Source: Amycolatopsis solani (GTDB lineage Bacteria; Actinomycetota; Actinomycetes; Mycobacteriales; Pseudonocardiaceae). Taken from it: a stretch of 64,000 nt of DNA. The stretch spans positions 2,542,001-2,606,000 of the forward strand of contig NZ_JAWQJT010000002.1 in assembly GCF_033441515.1 (NCBI RefSeq), read 5' to 3'. The notes beneath the pieces were generated by a model, which made no database searches, was not told where the DNA came from, and worked only from the letters and a program-made list of their open reading frames with translations. The position numbers were made by a program, and so were the translations under genes. Within the stretch, counting starts at the first letter, position 1. The number at the start of each line of letters is the position of its first letter. Below are positions 36,385 through 44,503 of the stretch, piece after piece.

Positions 36385-37395
36385 ATGAACACCGCCATCC
36401 TCGGGACCGGCTCGTACCTGCCGGAATCCGTGCTCACCAGTGCCGAACTGGGCCGTCGGCTCGGCCTCGGCGACCAGTGGATCTTCGACAAGACCGGCAT
36501 CTCCGAGCGCCGGGTCGCGGCGCCGGACGAGGCGACCTCGGACCTGGCCACCCGGGCCGCCGAGCAGGCGCTGCTGGCGGCGAACCTCTCGGCCACCGAC
36601 ATCGACCTGCTGATCGTCGCCACTTCGACGCCCGACCAGCCGATCCCGGCCACCGCGTGCGCGGTCCAGGCCAACCTCGGTGCGAAGCGCGCGGCGGCGT
36701 TCGACGTCGACTCCGTCTGCAGCGGCTTCGTCTACGCGCTCGTCACCGCGCACGCGCTCCTCGAAGCCGACCCGTTGCCCCGCAACGCCTTGGTCATCGG
36801 CGCGGACACGTATTCGCGCATCCTCGACTACGAGGACCGGCGCACCTGCGTGCTGTTCGGCGACGGGGCCGGGGCGGTCGTGCTCGGCAAGCGCGGCAAC
36901 GGCCGCGGGCTGCTGTCGAGCGCGCTCGGTTCGGACGGGACGACGGCCGACTTCGTGACCGTGCCCGGCGGCGGCAGCCGCCGTCCGGCGAGCGCGGCCA
37001 CCGTCGCCGCGGGCGAGCACTACTTCGCCATGCGCGGCAGGCAGGTCAAGGACCTCGCCTCGCGGGTGCTGCCCGACCTCGTCGTCGACGTCGCGAAGTC
37101 GGCGGAATTCGAGGTCTCGGAGATCGACCTCATCGTGCCGCACCAGGCGAACGGCCGGATGCTCGAGGACCTGGCCAAGACCCTCGACCTGCGCCCCGAG
37201 CAGATGCACCTGACCGTCGAGCGCTACGGCAACACCGGCGCGGCCTCGGTCCCGATCACCCTCGACGACGCCGTGCGCTCCGGGCGGCTGTTCGACGACG
37301 ACGTCGTCCTGCTCGTGGCCTTCGGCGGCGGCATGAGCTGGGGTGGGGCGACACTGCGCTGGACGCGCCCGCGCAAGCCGCGGGAGGCCCGGTGA
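36385..37395 (+). CDS. free-standing ketoacyl synthase III (second copy)
   Basis: A 336-residue KAS III enzyme related to the copy at 29711 (shared CSGFVYAL, GADxYSRIL and VPHQANG blocks). The triad is C112, H253 and N283, so it should be active. Two intact free-standing KAS III enzymes without carrier protein or chain-length factor suggest either two successive condensations or one condensation and one acyl transfer. The ATG at 36385 is 10 bp after the DUF5988-like stop. The stop overlaps the next GTG (GTGA). Confidence 0.9.
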   Translation: MNTAILGTGSYLPESVLTSAELGRRLGLGDQWIFDKTGISERRVAAPDEATSDLATRAAEQALLAANLSATDIDLLIVATSTPDQPIPATACAVQANLGAKRAAAFDVDSVCSGFVYALVTAHALLEADPLPRNALVIGADTYSRILDYEDRRTCVLFGDGAGAVVLGKRGNGRGLLSSALGSDGTTADFVTVPGGGSRRPASAATVAAGEHYFAMRGRQVKDLASRVLPDLVVDVAKSAEFEVSEIDLIVPHQANGRMLEDLAKTLDLRPEQMHLTVERYGNTGAASVPITLDDAVRSGRLFDDDVVLLVAFGGGMSWGGATLRWTRPRKPREAR

Positions 37396-39365
37396 TCCGG
37401 GTGCCGCGCTCCGGGCCGCCTCGCCACGAAGTCGAGTTCCGCGGCGACGTGCGCATCCCGTCGAGCGAGCCGGGGCTGACCCTCGGCGCCGATCTCTACC
37501 TGCCCAAGACGGCCCACCGCGTGCCGGTGCTGGTGACCCTCCACACCGGACGCAAGGACGGTCTCGGCGGCATCGCGGCGAGCCGGTACCTGCGCTACTT
37601 CGCCGAACGCGGCTACGCGGTGCTCTACGTCGACTGCTTCGGCATCGGGACGTCCGAGGGAACACCACGGCCCCTGCTGAGCCCGGGCGAGGTCGCCGAC
37701 GGCGTTTCGGTGGTGCAGTGGGCCGCCGCGCAACCGTGGTGCACCGGCCGGGTCGGCATGTGGGGCCTGTCCCACGGCGGCATGACGACGCTGGCCGTCG
37801 CCGCGGAGCGACCGCCCGCGCTGAAGGCGATCTTCCCGGTGATGGGCTGGACCGACGTCGAACGCGACCTGGTGCACCCGGCCGGCCTGCGCGGCGGGAT
37901 CGGGATGTTCGGGCACCTGAGCCTCTACCACATCTTCTGCGCCCTGCTGCCGCCGTTGCGGGACCACGACCGCGAGACCTACGAAAGCGTGTGGAAGGAA
38001 CGGCTGGAGAAGTTCGAGCCGTGGTTCGCCGACGCCTGGGAACACCCGCCCGGGCACGAAGTCTGGGCGCAACGCCGGATCGACGCGCGCCGGATCACCG
38101 TGCCGTCGTTGTGCGTCGCGGGCTGGCGGGACCTGTTCTGCGACGGGATGATCACCGCCTACCAGCAGATCCGGGCGCCGAAACAGCTGATCGCCGGCCC
38201 GTGGCTGCACACCTTCCCGGATGTGGCGGCGGTCGAGCCGTTCCCGTCGGCGGTGCTCGCCTGCGCGTGGTGGGACCGGTGGCTGCACGGCCGGGCACCG
38301 CGGGCGGGCAATCGCGAGCGGACGGCGATCTTCTTCGTCCAGGGCGCGGGCGCCCGCTGGGTCCGCGCCGGGCAGTGGCCGCCGGAGAAGAAGGCCGACC
38401 ACGTCTTCGTCGCCTCCCGCACCGGGCACCTGTACCGGTCCGCGCCGGGCGGGCGCCCGTCGGCGGCCGCCACCGTCACCGGCCGGGGTGACCCGACCGT
38501 GGGCGCGTTGAGCGGCCTGACGAAGCACCCGACCGACCGCTTCGGCTACCCGCTCGACCAGCACGACGACGACGCCCGGACGCTCGCGTTCACCAGCGCG
38601 CCGCTGCCGGAGCCGCTGCTGATCGCCGGCCGGCCGTCGGTGCGGCTGCTGCTGGGCCCCGGCACCACCGCGACCCGGTGCGTGCTCAAGGTGACCGACG
38701 TCGACGAACAGGACCGCTCGCTGCTCATCGCCGCGGGCACCGTGGATCTGGCCCGGCGCGAGGACGTCGTCCAGGTGCCGCTCGACCCGACGTGCTACCG
38801 GGTCGCCGCGGGCCACCGCGTGCGGCTGGTGCTGGCCGAAGCGGACATCCCGCGGCTGTGGCCCGCCGAGGAGCCGGGACTGCTCGGCGTCCGCGTGATC
38901 CGCGGCCCCGGCGACTACGTCGGTCTCGCCGCCGAGGAGTACGAAGGCCACCACGCCACGACGCTGAGCCTGCCCGCGGCCGATCCGGCGGCGCTCACCG
39001 ACGTGGCGGTTCCGCCGCCGGACCGGCGGAGCCCGCCCGGCCCCGGGCGTGACCGCTGGGAAATCGCCCGCGACCACCTGCGCTCGTCGGTCCGGCTGAC
39101 CGTGGAAAAGCGCGACCGGATCCGGGTCCCCGGCGACGACCGGGACTTCCTCGCGATGACCACGCAGGTCGACCTGGGCGTGCCGGAGCACCACCCGGCG
39201 GCGGCGCGCATGACGGCGAAGGGGGAGAAGACCGCCGAAACCCCGGACGGCGACCGGGTCGTCGTCCGGGCCGGCATCGACATGGGGGCCGCCGACGCCG
39301 CCGTCACGGCCGAAGTGCTCGTCAACGGCACGCAGTTCTTCACGCGGGAGTGGAAATGGACCTGA
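37392..39365 (+). CDS. CocE/NonD-family serine hydrolase (first copy)
   Basis: A 657-residue alpha/beta hydrolase of the X-Pro dipeptidyl-peptidase/cocaine esterase family. Nucleophile S127 lies in GLSHGG (usually GxSYxG), the acid is in GWRDLFCDG and the His in AGPWLHTFP. A C-terminal jelly-roll (X-ProD_C) covers about 410-657. Relatives cleave esters or amides, and NonD makes lactone/ester bonds in nonactin assembly, so a bond-forming role is possible. No signal peptide is seen, so it is cytoplasmic. It is coupled to the KAS III gene by a GTGA overlap. A homologue is encoded at 48359. Confidence 0.88.
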   Translation: MIRVPRSGPPRHEVEFRGDVRIPSSEPGLTLGADLYLPKTAHRVPVLVTLHTGRKDGLGGIAASRYLRYFAERGYAVLYVDCFGIGTSEGTPRPLLSPGEVADGVSVVQWAAAQPWCTGRVGMWGLSHGGMTTLAVAAERPPALKAIFPVMGWTDVERDLVHPAGLRGGIGMFGHLSLYHIFCALLPPLRDHDRETYESVWKERLEKFEPWFADAWEHPPGHEVWAQRRIDARRITVPSLCVAGWRDLFCDGMITAYQQIRAPKQLIAGPWLHTFPDVAAVEPFPSAVLACAWWDRWLHGRAPRAGNRERTAIFFVQGAGARWVRAGQWPPEKKADHVFVASRTGHLYRSAPGGRPSAAATVTGRGDPTVGALSGLTKHPTDRFGYPLDQHDDDARTLAFTSAPLPEPLLIAGRPSVRLLLGPGTTATRCVLKVTDVDEQDRSLLIAAGTVDLARREDVVQVPLDPTCYRVAAGHRVRLVLAEADIPRLWPAEEPGLLGVRVIRGPGDYVGLAAEEYEGHHATTLSLPAADPAALTDVAVPPPDRRSPPGPGRDRWEIARDHLRSSVRLTVEKRDRIRVPGDDRDFLAMTTQVDLGVPEHHPAAARMTAKGEKTAETPDGDRVVVRAGIDMGAADAAVTAEVLVNGTQFFTREWKWT

Positions 39366-40552
39366 CCGGGCTCGAACGTCCGCTGAACTACCTGGAGCTG
39401 GCCCACCTCGACCGCGTGGTGATCATGGCCGCGGAGTACGACGGCGAGCTGGACCCCGTCGTGCTCGCCCGTGCGTTCCGGCACCTGTGCGCGGTCCACC
39501 CGGTGCTGCGCGCCCGGGTCCGCGGGACCTCCCCGGAGGCCGTGCTGGCCGTCGCCCCGGACCACGAACCGGAGCTGATCGTCCTGCCGGACGGGGCGGA
39601 CGCGCTGGCCCGGATCGCCGCGCTGCCGTGGGACGCCACCGCCGGGGTCGCCGACCTCGTGCTCGTCCAGGGGGACGCGCACGGGTACGTGGCCCTGCGT
39701 ACCGACCATTCGATCACCGACGCGAACGCGTGGCTCGGCACCTTCCGGGAGCTGCTGCGGGTGTTCACCGCGTTCGCGTCGGGGGAGGAGCCGGTGAGCG
39801 AGCCGGGCACGGCGTTGCCGGCGCCGCCCGCCGCGCTCTTCCACGAGCGGCTCGGCCTCATCCCGTACGACCGGCGGCTGTTCCACTCCGCGACCCCGCC
39901 CGAGCCGTCGGCCGCGCCGGCGGGCCTGTTCAGCGGCTACCTCCGGCTCGGCGTCGCGGAGACGCAGTGGCTCAAGCGCGCGGCCCGCCGGTACGAGACG
40001 ACGGTGCACGGCCTGGTCGCCGGCGCGATCCTGCTCGCCCAGCGCGTGCTGGCGGGCGGGCGGGAGACCGTGCCGATGTACTGCGTCTCGCCGGTGGACT
40101 TCCGCCGCCGCGTCGACCCGCCGGTGGGCGAGCTGGAGACGACCAACTTCATGATGTCGTACGTGGCCGAGACGGGCGTTTCCCCGCGGCTGAGCCCGGT
40201 CCTGGTCGGCCGCGAGGTCAAGGCCCGGATGGACGAGGTGCTGGCGGGCCCGGAAGGCGTCCGGGAAGCGGCGCCGATGGAGGACGCGCTCGGGCGCAAC
40301 CTCTCCTACGCGCTGATCAGCAACCTCGGCGTGGTCGAAGAGTTCCCGGCGCCCGCCGGGCTGGAGTTCTCCGAGATCCACATCCTCGACACGGTCGGCG
40401 ACACCTTCTTCCCGGGCTACTACGTCTCGACGTACCGCGACCGGCTCACCGTGCTGCACATCTTCACCGAACGGTTCTTCAGCCGCGGCGACGTCGACCG
40501 GCTGGTCCGCGAGCTCCACGAGCAGCTGCTCATCGTCGGTGCTTCGGCTTAG
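39356..40552 (+). CDS. PapA-like condensation-domain acyltransferase
   Basis: A 398-residue free-standing protein with the chloramphenicol acetyltransferase/condensation fold. The catalytic motif is DHSITDA: the second His (H118) and the Asp (D122) of HHxxxDG are kept, while the first His is Asp and the Gly is Ala. SPVDFRRRVDPPVG fits the second structural motif of PapA-type enzymes, which move acyl groups to hydroxyls. ATG at 39356 (GGGAG 6 bases upstream) overlaps the hydrolase gene by 10 bp. Likely a tailoring O- or N-acyltransferase working before or after the glycosyltransferase downstream. Confidence 0.78.
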   Translation: MDLTGLERPLNYLELAHLDRVVIMAAEYDGELDPVVLARAFRHLCAVHPVLRARVRGTSPEAVLAVAPDHEPELIVLPDGADALARIAALPWDATAGVADLVLVQGDAHGYVALRTDHSITDANAWLGTFRELLRVFTAFASGEEPVSEPGTALPAPPAALFHERLGLIPYDRRLFHSATPPEPSAAPAGLFSGYLRLGVAETQWLKRAARRYETTVHGLVAGAILLAQRVLAGGRETVPMYCVSPVDFRRRVDPPVGELETTNFMMSYVAETGVSPRLSPVLVGREVKARMDEVLAGPEGVREAAPMEDALGRNLSYALISNLGVVEEFPAPAGLEFSEIHILDTVGDTFFPGYYVSTYRDRLTVLHIFTERFFSRGDVDRLVRELHEQLLIVGASA

Positions 40553-40566
40553 GGAGGAAGGGATCC

Positions 40567-41838
40567 GTGAAGGTTCTGCTGCTGACCCACGGCAGCCGCG
40601 GCGACGTCCAGCCGTTCGCCGCGCTCGCTGCCGCGCTGACCGGGGCCGGGCACGACGTGGTGCTGGCCGCGCCGGCGTCTTCGGCCGCGGTGGCCGAGGC
40701 CCACTGCACGCGGGTGCTCCCGCTCGACGACGGGACGAACAAGCTGGTCGACGACCGGGCGGCGTGGGAGGCCGTCGAACGCAACTTCCGCGGCCTGCGC
40801 GGGAAACGGCTCGGCGTGCGACTGGCGCGCCGCAACCGCCTCGCCATGCGGCGGGTGTTCGACGACCTCGCGGCACTGGCCCGGACGACGGCCGGCGCCG
40901 TCGACCTCGTCGTGCACCAGGTCAACGTGCCCGGCCACGCGATCGCCGAACTGCTGGGCGTCCCGGCGGTCCCGGTGTGCCTGCAGCCGTTCTGGGTGCC
41001 GACGCCGTCGTTCCCCGACCCGCTGTTCCCGTACCGGCTGCCCGCGGCGCTCAACCGGGTGTCGTACCTGTCGACCAGGACGTTCGTGCGGGCCCTGACC
41101 GGCAGTCCCGCGCGGTTCCGGCGGGACGGGCTCGGCCTGCCCCGCCGCCGGTTCGCCGCCGACCCCCTCCGACGGCCCGGCGGCGGCCCGGCGCCGGTGC
41201 TGCAGGCGTTCAGCCGGCACGTGCTGCCGCCGGGGGCGCGGTACCCGGAAAACGTGCACACGCCGGGGTTCTTCTTCCTGCCCCCGGCACCGTGGACCGC
41301 GCCGCCCGACCTGGCGGCCTTCCTCGCGGGCGGCGAGCCGCCGGTCTACGTCGGGTTCGGCAGCATGGTCGGCAGCGACCCGGCCCGCACTGGCCGCATC
41401 GTGGCGGAAGCGTTGCGCGCCACCGGAGTCCGGGCGATCGTCGCGCTCGGCCGTGGCGGAATCCGGCCGGACGGCCTGGGGGACAACGCGTTCTGCCTGA
41501 CGGAGGCCCCGCACGACTGGCTGTTTCCCCGCACGGCCGCGGTCGTGCACCACGGCGGCGCGGGCACGACGGCCGCGGCGCTGGCGGCCGGGCGCCCCCA
41601 GGTGGCTTGCCCGTTCATGTTCGACCAGCCGTACTTCGGCCGCCGGCTGTTCGCGTTGGGGGTGGCCCCGCCACCGCAACCCTTGCGGGAGCTGACCGCG
41701 GACGGCTTGGCCCGCGCGATCGGCGACGCGGTCGCGGGAACCACCCCGGCCCGCGCGAAGGAGCTGGGCGAGCTGATCCGCGCGGAGGACGGCGTCGGCC
41801 ACGCGGTCAAGGTGCTCGAGGAGGTCGGCGCGGGTTGA
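40567..41838 (+). CDS. GT1-family glycosyltransferase
   Basis: A 423-residue GT-B enzyme of family 1, similar in layout to antibiotic (GtfB/OleD-like) and sterol glucosyltransferases. The N-terminal GSRGDVQPFAALAAAL motif for acceptor/phosphate contact and the C-terminal donor motif VHHGGAGTTAAALAAGRPQV (with the later DQPYFGRRL) are intact. It would attach a sugar from an NDP donor to the product or to a toxic intermediate. No deoxysugar genes lie in the window, so a common sugar such as glucose is likely. The GTG at 40567 follows GGGAGGAAGG. It ends the plus-strand cluster just before a nested palindrome. Confidence 0.88.
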   Translation: MKVLLLTHGSRGDVQPFAALAAALTGAGHDVVLAAPASSAAVAEAHCTRVLPLDDGTNKLVDDRAAWEAVERNFRGLRGKRLGVRLARRNRLAMRRVFDDLAALARTTAGAVDLVVHQVNVPGHAIAELLGVPAVPVCLQPFWVPTPSFPDPLFPYRLPAALNRVSYLSTRTFVRALTGSPARFRRDGLGLPRRRFAADPLRRPGGGPAPVLQAFSRHVLPPGARYPENVHTPGFFFLPPAPWTAPPDLAAFLAGGEPPVYVGFGSMVGSDPARTGRIVAEALRATGVRAIVALGRGGIRPDGLGDNAFCLTEAPHDWLFPRTAAVVHHGGAGTTAAALAAGRPQVACPFMFDQPYFGRRLFALGVAPPPQPLRELTADGLARAIGDAVAGTTPARAKELGELIRAEDGVGHAVKVLEEVGAG

Positions 41839-41855
41839 GTGGTCTGCCGCGGCTG

Positions 41856-41901
41856 GTCGTGAGTGTTTAGGAGGGTTCTAACCCGACTAAACACTCACGA
41901 C
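41856..41901. terminator. nested palindrome, probable bidirectional terminator/REP-like element
   Basis: Perfect 15-bp arms (GTCGTGAGTGTTTAG and its complement) enclose a 2-base GA/GA mismatch and an inner 5-bp stem GGGTT/AACCC with a 2-base loop. It sits between convergent transcription units (glycosyltransferase and dppF-like gene), as a terminator would. No U-tract follows either arm. A differently sequenced but equally built palindrome occurs at 56312-56368. Confidence 0.65.
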
Positions 41902-41904
41902 GCG

Positions 41905-42600
41905 CTAGCTGAGCCGGGCTGGGCCGTGCTCGGTGATGCGGCCGTCGCGCAGGATGGCGACGCGGTGGCAGGCGAAGCGGATCACGTCGATGTCGTGGGA
42001 GATGAACACGTAGCTCAGCCCCAGCTGCTGCTGCAGGTCCAGCAGCAGGTTGAGGATCTGGGCCTGCACCGACAGGTCGAGCGCGCTGGTCGGCTCGTCG
42101 CAGACCACCAGTTCCGGCTCCAGCACCAGGGCGCGGGCGATGGCGATGCGCTGCAGCTGCCCGCCGGAGAACGAGCCGGGGTAGCGGGTCGCCGTGGTGC
42201 GGGGCAGGCCGACGCGGTCCAGTACCGCCGCGACCCGGTCCTCGGCCGCGCGGCGGGGGAGGCGGCGGACCACCCGCAGCGGCTCGGCGAGCGTACTGCC
42301 GATCGTGCGGGACGGGTTGAGTGAGCCGTGCGGGTCCTGGAACACGATCTGCAGGTGCCGGCTCAGCTCGCGCCGCCGCCGCAGGCCCGCGTGCGTGATG
42401 TCCTCGCCGCGGAACAGGATCCGGCCGCCGCACGGGTGGACCAGGCCGACGATCGCGTGCCCGATGGTCGACTTCCCCGAACCCGACTCGCCGAGCAGGC
42501 CGAGCGTCTCCCCGGCGCGGACGACGAGGTGGACGCCGGACACCACCGGGTGCCGGGGCCGGTAGCCAGCCGACAGGTCGTGGAGTTCAAGCAGAGGCAC
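41905..42600 (-). CDS. oligopeptide-type ABC importer ATPase (DppF-like)
   Basis: A 231-residue ATPase: Walker A GESGSGKST, FSGGQLQRIAIARAL signature, Walker B VVCDEPTSALD and switch His ISHDIDVIRF. It lacks the usual C-terminal oligopeptide-transporter extension with cysteines, which is present on the fused partner. GTG at 42600 with GGGAGGGG upstream overlaps the partner gene by 14 bp. The last gene of the minus-strand operon. Confidence 0.9.
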   Translation of the reverse strand: MPLLELHDLSAGYRPRHPVVSGVHLVVRAGETLGLLGESGSGKSTIGHAIVGLVHPCGGRILFRGEDITHAGLRRRRELSRHLQIVFQDPHGSLNPSRTIGSTLAEPLRVVRRLPRRAAEDRVAAVLDRVGLPRTTATRYPGSFSGGQLQRIAIARALVLEPELVVCDEPTSALDLSVQAQILNLLLDLQQQLGLSYVFISHDIDVIRFACHRVAILRDGRITEHGPARLS

Positions 42601-44503
42601 GTTCCCCTCCCGGCGACAGCTTGGCGTGGTGGAGGCACCGAGTCCGGTGCCCAGTAGCGGGTTCGAAGACCGGGACCGGCGCCGCACTGCATTCGGCCGT
42701 CGCGAGGGTGCACCGCGGGGCGAAGTGGCAGCCACGCGGCCAGTGCGCCGGGTCCGGCACCGAGCCCGGGATCGCGGGCAGCCGCGAGCCCGGCCGGGCC
42801 CGGCGCGGCAGCGCGCCGAGCAGGCCCTCGGTGTACGGGTGGCGGGGCCGGTCCAGCAGCTCGCCGACCGGGCCGGACTCCACGATGTGCCCGGCGTACA
42901 TGACGTAGGCCCGGCGGCAGAACTCCGAGACCACCGACCAGTCGTGCGTGATGAGCAGGATCGCCATCCCGCGCTCGGCCTGCAGCCGCCCCAGCAGGCC
43001 GAGCACCTCCGACCGCACCGTGGCGTCGAGGGCCGTCGTCGGCTCGTCGGCGATGAGCAGGCTCGGTTCCCCGGCCAGCGCCATGGCGATCGCGACGCGC
43101 TGGGCCATCCCGCCGGACAGCTCGTGCGGGTAGCGGCGGGCGACGTCGGCGGTCAGGTTGACGTCGGCCAGCAGCGCGAGCGTGCGCTCGCGCACCGACG
43201 CCCGCGTGCCGCCGCGGCGCAGCCGGACCAGCTCGTCGAGCTGGCTCGCCACGGTGAACACCGGGTCCAGCGCCGCCACCGGGTCCTGCGAGATCAGCGC
43301 GATCCGCGAGCCGCGCAGCCGGCGCACCGCCCGCGGTCCGGCCAGCGCCAGGTCGGCGCCGTCGAACCGGAGGCTCCCGGCGGTGACCGCGCCGCCCGCC
43401 GGGAGCAGGTCGAGGACCGCGCGGCCGGTGATCGTCTTGCCGCAGCCGGATTCACCGACCAGGGCGACGCTCTCGCCGTGGCCGATGTCGAGGTCGAGGT
43501 CGGTCACCACGACCCGGTCCTCGGACAGCGTGATCTCCACGTCCCGCAGGGAAAGCAGCGCCGTGGACGGCTCGGCGTGCGGCGTCAGCTTCGGCGCGGC
43601 CGCCCGGTGCGCGCGGTGCAGGCGGTCGCGCAGCGGTTCCGCGCGGTCGGCGGTCGCGTCGCGGACGACGTCGCCGAGCAAGCCGAAGGCCAGGATCGCC
43701 AGGCCGAGCACGACCCCCGGCGGCACCAGCAGCCACGGCTGCCGGTCGATCACCGCCGCCGCCTGCGCGATCATGTCGCCCCACGTCGGATCCGGCGGCT
43801 GCGCGCCGAACCCGAGGTAGCTGAGCCCGGCGTCGATCAGCAGCGCGCCGCCGGCCAGCAGCGACACCTGGACGATGACCGGGCCGGCGATCCGCGGCAG
43901 GATGTGCGCCACCACGATCCGGCGGTGCGGCAGCCCGCACACCCGCGCCGCGGCGACGTAGAGCTCCTTGCGCACGGCCAGGGTGGCGCCGCGGACCACC
44001 CGCGCGAGCCCCGGCGAGACGAGGATGCCCAGCGCGATCATCACGACGGTCTGGTGCTCGCCGACGACGGCCAGCACGACCAGCAGCGTCATCAGGACCG
44101 GGATCGCGAGCAGCACGTCGACCACCCAGGTGAACGCCCGGTCGAACCAGCCGTCCAGGTACCCGGCCAGAACACCGCTGGTGACGCCCACCCCGACCAC
44201 CGTGGCGACGACGATCGCCGCGTGCAGCAGGCTGATCTGGCCGCCGTACATCAGCCGCGTCAGCACGTCGCGGCCGAGCGCGTCGGTGCCCAGCGGGTGC
44301 GCCCGCCCCGGCCCGGCGAGCACCTGGTCCAGGTCGGTCGCACCCGGGTCGTACGGCGCGAGGACGGGCGCCAGCACCGAACCGGCCACCAGCAGCACGA
44401 GGTAGCACAAGGGAAGCAGGGCGAGCGGGCGGCGCAGCGTGGCGAGCCACCGCCGTCCGGGCCGGACGCCCCGGGCGACGAAGTCCTCGATGCCGGCGGT
44501 CAC
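42587..44503 (-). CDS. fused permease/ATPase of an oligopeptide-type ABC importer (DppC-DppD)
   Basis: A 638-residue fusion. Residues 20-300 form a DppC/OppC permease with the EAA-type loop (ARVCGLPHRRIVVAHILPRI); from about 325 an ATPase follows (Walker A GESGCGKTI, signature LSGGMAQRVAIAMAL, Walker B LIADEPTTALD) with the C-terminal cysteine-containing extension (CHFAPRCTLATAEC) typical of oligo/dipeptide importers. GTG at 44503 overlaps the dppB-like stop. Such fusions occur in actinobacteria; the pairing with a separate second ATPase completes the heterodimer. Confidence 0.9.
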   Translation of the reverse strand: MTAGIEDFVARGVRPGRRWLATLRRPLALLPLCYLVLLVAGSVLAPVLAPYDPGATDLDQVLAGPGRAHPLGTDALGRDVLTRLMYGGQISLLHAAIVVATVVGVGVTSGVLAGYLDGWFDRAFTWVVDVLLAIPVLMTLLVVLAVVGEHQTVVMIALGILVSPGLARVVRGATLAVRKELYVAAARVCGLPHRRIVVAHILPRIAGPVIVQVSLLAGGALLIDAGLSYLGFGAQPPDPTWGDMIAQAAAVIDRQPWLLVPPGVVLGLAILAFGLLGDVVRDATADRAEPLRDRLHRAHRAAAPKLTPHAEPSTALLSLRDVEITLSEDRVVVTDLDLDIGHGESVALVGESGCGKTITGRAVLDLLPAGGAVTAGSLRFDGADLALAGPRAVRRLRGSRIALISQDPVAALDPVFTVASQLDELVRLRRGGTRASVRERTLALLADVNLTADVARRYPHELSGGMAQRVAIAMALAGEPSLLIADEPTTALDATVRSEVLGLLGRLQAERGMAILLITHDWSVVSEFCRRAYVMYAGHIVESGPVGELLDRPRHPYTEGLLGALPRRARPGSRLPAIPGSVPDPAHWPRGCHFAPRCTLATAECSAAPVPVFEPATGHRTRCLHHAKLSPGGERASA

